The position numbers and the translations under genes were made by a program. Positions 59,457-64,000 of a DNA stretch of 64,000 nucleotides are shown one piece after another; the stretch's first letter is position 1, and every line of letters starts with the position of its first letter. Below the pieces are notes generated by a model. The model was not told the DNA's origin, did not search any database, and saw nothing but the letters and a program-made list of their open reading frames with translations. The stretch is from the NCBI GenBank assembly GCA_040357565.1, contig JBDODJ010000031.1. One strand, given 5' to 3'. This DNA is from Cercozoa sp. M6MM (taxonomy: Eukaryota; Endomyxa: Ascetosporea).

Positions 59457-61853
59457 CTGCGTTCAAGCCATAGAAGAATTGGGTTTTCAGTTAACTCAAA
59501 CGACACGATTTTTGCTCTTGCAACGGGTTCGGGACAGGCTGGCGTAACGACTGTTTTTTTTTAACTGGTGTTGGTATCTGTTGTTGGTTGTGTGCAGCTC
59601 GCTGTCGTTAGAGTGAGTGGACCCCGGGCCTTGTACTCTTCTTATATTACCTGTCGTTTGCAGTTTTACTTCTGTGCACGTTGTTAGCGATGTGTTCACC
59701 AACATGGCGCGCACGCATTCGAAAGGACGTCGGTTTCGTCGAATCCCGCCTGCACGACAAGCCACTTTAGTGCAAATTCACGCGATAGATTCCGTAGGGC
59801 GGAAAAAAGAAGAAGAAGTGCTCGACCGCGATGTTCTTGCGTTGCTATTCGAGTCACCGGCGTCGTTTACGGTACCACTGAGTTAGTATCTCTGCTGGAT
59901 GTTTGTCTTTGCGGCTTTATATCTGCACGGACATTCTTTTTTTTTTTTGTTGTCTCTGTACAGGGTGAAGACACGGTCGAACTGCATGTACATGGCTCGG
60001 TCGCTGTGGTTGATGCTGTGTTGCGGCACATGGCATCTCTGCGTATGTTGACTACTTGTGTCTGTTGATATACTATCGATATCACCTTGCTTTCCACAGC
60101 CGAGGTTAGACAAGCAGAGGCAGGCGAATTCACGAAAAGGTACGGCGCCTTCCCTTCTGAATTTTGTGTTGTTGAGTCGTATCACTGTGCAGAGCCGTAT
60201 TAAACGGCAAAATGTCACCACTCCAGGTGCAGCTATAAGTTTGTCGCGTTGAGCGCTGTCCAATGATTCCACTCTGTTGTGTCTCACTTAACAGGCCGAA
60301 GCACTGGGTGACTTGCTGAGTGCGACAACACAGGAACAGCGGCGACACGCGCTGAGACAGGTACTCAGTGCTTTCAATAGTTACTGAAAGCTGAGAAGTG
60401 CGCCTTCAGATGGACGGTCGACTGGCGGAGCACGTGTCCAGCTGGAGGAACACATTGCTGTCTGTCGTTGCTGATGTAAAATCGATTGGTGTGCCATGCC
60501 TGTAGCTTGACTCGCCCGTTTGTCATAGATCGACACCTATCTCGACTTCGCCGACGAATTCCTACAGGTGCACTGACCAATTTTATTTTTTCCCGTATAC
60601 TACATATAGGCTTATTTCTCTGACTGCTTTGGGACTACTTTGTGACTGCTTTGTGACTGCTTTGTGACTGCCTTGTGACTGCTTTGTGACTGCTTTGTTA
60701 GGACGAAGAAAGTGTGTTGGAGCAACGAAACGTCGCTCCTGTTGTAGTTTCAGTACGCAGACAGATCGGGTACATCCTATGTTTGTCGTTCGTTCTTTGT
60801 TTTGCTGCTTTCACATGCACACTGCCAGAACGGTACTCGACTCGGCGTCGCAAGGAGCAATTGTGGATCGTGGCGCGCGTGTTGCACTCGTTTGTTTAGC
60901 ATGATTTACCGCAAGTACAAACAATGTATGGTGTCTGTTTAGGTCGGTGCTTGCAATGCCGGAAAGTCGTCCCTGCTCAACAAAATATGTCAAAGCGACG
61001 TTGCCATCGTTCACAATGAGGTATTGGCGGTCACTGTATGTCCTGTATTCCCTGTAGATGAAAATGTTGATTTATGAACGAAAAAGGCCGGCACCACGCG
61101 CGATACAGTTCACGGAAGCGTCGATTTAAGTGGTACTTGAGGGACGTTCTCGACGGAGCTATCCTGGTCCAAAAATTGACTTGCCCCGCAGGTTTAAAAG
61201 TGACGATGCAAGACACTGCTGGCTTGCGCGAGCTGCCTGAAGACCACCGTACTATGCACACTATCTATCAACCCTTTTTTAATGAGGCATGTACCTCACC
61301 ATGTGCTTGTGTTTTCATTAGATGTAGAAAGGGAGGGAATGAAGCGATCGCGTTCGCAGTGGAATGACGTTGCTTCTCATTCTGGTTATGTGCTGTTGTA
61401 CTTTATTAAAATTCTTAAACTACAGGCACACGTCCGTCTGGCAGTTTTTGATATGCAGCACGTCTCCGCCGGTGTCACCTGCTCGGAAACGGTGTCACTT
61501 GTGGCTCGTGCACTGACCGGCAGTGCCCGAAACAAGGATGGTTCAGTGAAACCGGTGATTTGCGTGCTGAACAAGAGCGATCTGGTGGAACCGTCGCAGT
61601 GGTCGCACTGCGAGCGATCACTCCGTGACTCACTGGCGGCTGCGGTTGCTGATGATGACACGTGTGATATCGCACGAGCACGTGCACTTGTCGATAGTGT
61701 TGTCGTTGTTTTCTCTTCGTGTCACAGCGCGAGCAGTCTCGATGATGCCGGTGTTGGTGCTGTTGAACGCGCCGTCAGCGCCAGTTTGAGACAGTTTGTG
61801 CCGGTACTGTGCGTGTGTGTGTGTGCGTGTGTGTGTGTGCGTGTGTGTGTGTG

Positions 61854-61900
<47 letters not shown>

Positions 61901-62297
61901 GTAAAGGTACGATGAGTGTACTTAGGAGAGCGGAACCAATGTGGTTTTGACAAGAAGAAGACATGCGGATGTGAGTTCATTTGAGACGTTTGTTTGTTTA
62001 CTGCTGGCTTGTGCGGTCGCAGAATGCTGCATGTCATGTGCACTCGTTTTATCTTGTGCAGCTGTTGAATGACGCTTACGACGATTTGTCCAACAGCATC
62101 GACTGCCTTAAAAGTACGAAATTTTTCTTTGCACGACATCTCTGTCTGTATCCTCAGCAGGAGAGGACGGAGCGGCACTCGCGAGTGAGCACGCACGTCG
62201 CGCCCTTGTCGCCTTAGACGCGCTGGCATGTGAAGGCCGTGTGGGCCACGAGGATATCCTCAACAAGATCTTCGCAGACTTTTGCATCGGAAAGTGA
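59457..62297 (+). CDS. GTPBP3: tRNA modification GTPase MnmE/GTPBP3 (MSS1)
   Basis: With MTO1/MnmG this GTPase makes the xm5U modification at wobble uridine of organellar tRNAs, in mitochondria. The N-terminal formyl-THF-binding domain reads NDTIFALATGSGQAG, then LAVVRVSGPRA, DRDVLALLFESPASF and GEDTVELHVHGSVAVVDAVL. Helical domain: RQAEAGEFTKRAVLNGKMSP, QAEALGDLLSATTQEQRRHA and EHVSSWRNTLLSVVADIDTY. G domain: G1 VGACNAGKSSLLNKI, G2 AGTTRDTVHGSVDL, G3 DTAGLRELPED, G4 LNKSDL. The C-terminus ends DILNKIFADFCIGK, with the family's CIGK motif whose Cys is functionally required. No ATG was found in the first exon frame, which opens at 59457. The true start is either in an upstream exon or non-ATG. 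Introns are short. Confidence 0.93.
60617..60699. repeat. 11-bp tandem repeat abutting a splice acceptor
   Basis: Seven copies of a TTTGTGACTGC-type unit run up to gttag, directly before the exon beginning DEESVLEQRNVAP of the MnmE gene. Confidence 0.85.
61809..61902. repeat. (GT)n microsatellite in MnmE intron
   Basis: GT run with occasional GC steps, between the exon ending SASLRQFV and the next exon. Confidence 0.9.
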
Positions 62298-62455
62298 AAC
62301 TAGAGCCGAGTCAACGCGACGTCAAACGAACGATACTGTAAATAATATCGATGCTCACAGCAAATAAAATGCGTCCAGCACGAATCACTTGATGGCCAAG
62401 CAGTTTCTGCTGCGTATCTAGCATTGTGCCGAGTGCAACAAACGGCTATCCGCCA

Positions 62456-63211
62456 ATGCTGCGCCCAAAGGTAGAGATTTATTCCTTTGGCGAGGAGTGT
62501 CAGTCGAGATTTTGATTTTGCCTTGTCTAAACAGCTCGATCGAAAAGATCCCAATCAAATCCTCTTCCAACATGCAGGTACCCAGTGTTCAAAACGTGCT
62601 GGTGTTGATGGACACGTGTGTAACGTTTAGTTGCGGCTAGTTTTGCCGATTACGTTGACAAGCGCGTTTTGTGCTCGTTGCGCGACGGCAGGCATTTTGC
62701 CGGTACCTTTCGGCTGACACTCTCGCCAAAACTTTCATGCCTTTCGGTTTGCAGGCGTCTTCCGGAGCTTTGACCAATTCGGCAGTGTTGTTCTGAGTGA
62801 GTGTTGTACCGTTCTGCCTTGACACAGGAAACCTTCGCGGGGACTTTTTGTCTGGACTGTTTATCGGCTTTTTTCCAACAGGTGAGAGAATATTTGATGG
62901 CACTACCTTGCGTGAAGAGGAACAAGGAATTCTCGTGCTGCGTGGCGAGAACCTCGCCACCGTCGGCGGTACTTGTGCTGATTCTTCGTGCTACCTCTAT
63001 CATATTGTTGACTCTGTCTGTCGCAGTCCTCGACGAAGTAAAAGACGCTGAACTGATGGCGCAATTTAGATCTGAGGTACTTTTTTGTATTGTTGTGCAT
63101 CTATGTCTATTGACTGTTGAACCATGTGTTCAAACACAGACAGAGCCGAAGGCTGCATCAAAGCACGAACGACGGAAGTCGCTTGAGATTCCTTTTGAGG
63201 ATGTATTTTAA
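62456..63211 (+). CDS. LSM1: LSm1, Lsm1-7 mRNA-decay complex subunit
   Basis: LSm1 defines the cytoplasmic Lsm1-7 ring that binds the 3' ends of deadenylated mRNA and promotes decapping. The start at 62456 gives MLRPK and joins in phase LDRKDPNQILFQHA. The Sm1 motif reads FADYVDKRVLCSLRDGRHFA, then GVFRSFDQFGSVVL (family: ..LRDGR...G.LRSFDQFAN.VL). Sm2 reads SERIFDGTTLREEEQGILVL and RGENLATVG (family: G.FVVRGENVVLLG). A charged tail follows (LDEVKDAELMAQFRSE; TEPKAASKHERRKSLEIPFE) and ends DVF. About 125 residues, close to human LSm1 (133). Three of its introns begin gtac. It is distinct from LSm8 by the VRGEN/LRGEN signature and the C-terminal helix. Confidence 0.92.
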
Positions 63212-64000
63212 CACCTTTCCGCCACCCGCGCGGCGACACACGACATTGCATCACATGGATTCTCATGTGGGTACCTGGCCACAAACGTGAATGAATGAAA
63301 TGCCGCTAGCAAGTCAAGAGTATTCAGTCCGCTTGAATTGATTCTTCCCGAGGAGACGATCGACCGGACGGAACTGATTTCGTTTGCGTCGCGTTGCGTT
63401 GCCGCCGCGTGTCCGTGTCATGCGGCCACGAGAACCTAGGTAGCGTAATTACGCCGAAATTACGCAGCGTATTTTTAGCTTCATTTGGCAATTTTAGCCG
63501 CTTTAGTTGTGCTCAGCATAATTTTACATAGTAGAAAACACTACACTGGGCATTATAGTGGCGCTAAGCCACTGTAGGCCAAAAACAGGACAATCGGCTG
63601 CAGAATTAGTTTTTTGTCTGGGAATTTGAGAATTAAATAAAATTTGGATATTTGTCTTTTTATTGCCGGAGGGCGGTCAAGGAGCTCCGAATACTGCAGT
63701 TGCTGTTAGACGACCTTGAAGAAACGTTGTCAAGCACGATCTTCGAAAACCGTCACGGCGCCCGGAGCGCCGGGACAAAATGAAACCCCCTTATTCGTAA
63801 TACTGTAGTATTACAGTACGAATACTAATCGGGCCGCGTGATAAACACCTGAAGGATACTTCGTCGATCAAGACTTCAACCCTCCGTGACATCTGCCGCG
63901 ACATTGACACTTACAGATGGGCAACCACTCGACGATGCGCGAGACACCTCGCCTCACGGGAAGCCGCATCGTCCACGCGGTGACCAGGCTATTGCTTCTG
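63212..64000. other. Intergenic region to window end
   Basis: No gene is supported. The stretch has an inverted repeat around tactgtagtattacagta (63801-63818) and a palindromic taattacgcc/gaaattacgc stretch near 63446-63470. From 63840 the GC content rises, which may mark the 5' end of another gene outside the window. Confidence 0.4.

Overview
This is nuclear DNA of a eukaryotic microbe, most likely a flagellated protist. Genes lie on both strands only 50-500 bp apart. Coding sequence is cut into many short exons by introns that are mostly 45-65 nt. Dinucleotide (GT/CA) microsatellites occur inside introns and between genes. The conserved genes are eukaryotic: NVL/Rix7, VPS50, SRRM1, PSF2, UBC12-like, eL27, IFT121/WDR35 and LSm1. 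IFT121 is a ciliary transport protein, so the organism probably builds a cilium or flagellum. I cannot assign a lineage from the sequence alone. All gene models were spliced by eye from reading frame and family similarity, so outer limits are firmer than individual exon edges.

Layout, left half: a DEK-C-like chromatin protein (its 5' part lies outside the window); NVL AAA-ATPase (+); VPS50/syndetin (-); an MGRN1/LUL-like RING E3 (+); a decayed non-LTR retrotransposon; the SRRM1 PWI/RS splicing factor (-); an ankyrin-repeat protein (+); an unrecognised membrane protein (-); cytochrome b5 reductase (+); a PI3-kinase catalytic subunit (-); and a membrane protein with a fascin-like N-terminal domain (+, 27616-32214).

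Layout, right half: a TMEM201/Ima1-like inner nuclear membrane protein (-); GINS subunit PSF2 (+); a short secreted or membrane ORF (+); a DOMON-cytochrome b561 protein (-); an unrecognised multi-pass membrane protein (-); a UBC12-like E2 lacking the catalytic cysteine (+); ribosomal protein eL27 (-); an SLC38-type amino-acid transporter (+); a secreted stand-alone I9 protease-inhibitor domain (+); IFT121/WDR35 (+); an R-SNARE (-); MnmE/GTPBP3 (+); and LSm1 (+). There is no operon-like functional clustering. Neighbours are often divergently transcribed from short shared intergenic regions.

The observations most worth following are: (1) an E2 fold with Val at the catalytic Cys position; (2) the fascin-domain/membrane-protein fusion; (3) a palindromic TACTGTACAAGT-type motif recurring in intergenic and mainly divergent promoter regions; (4) intronic homopolymers that are always C on the sense strand near the acceptor; (5) many 5' splice sites of the form GTAC; and (6) dispersed copies of a retrotransposon 3' end. 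Three runs of N (23417-23426, 25530-25539, 34828-34927) are assembly gaps inside (CA)n tracts.
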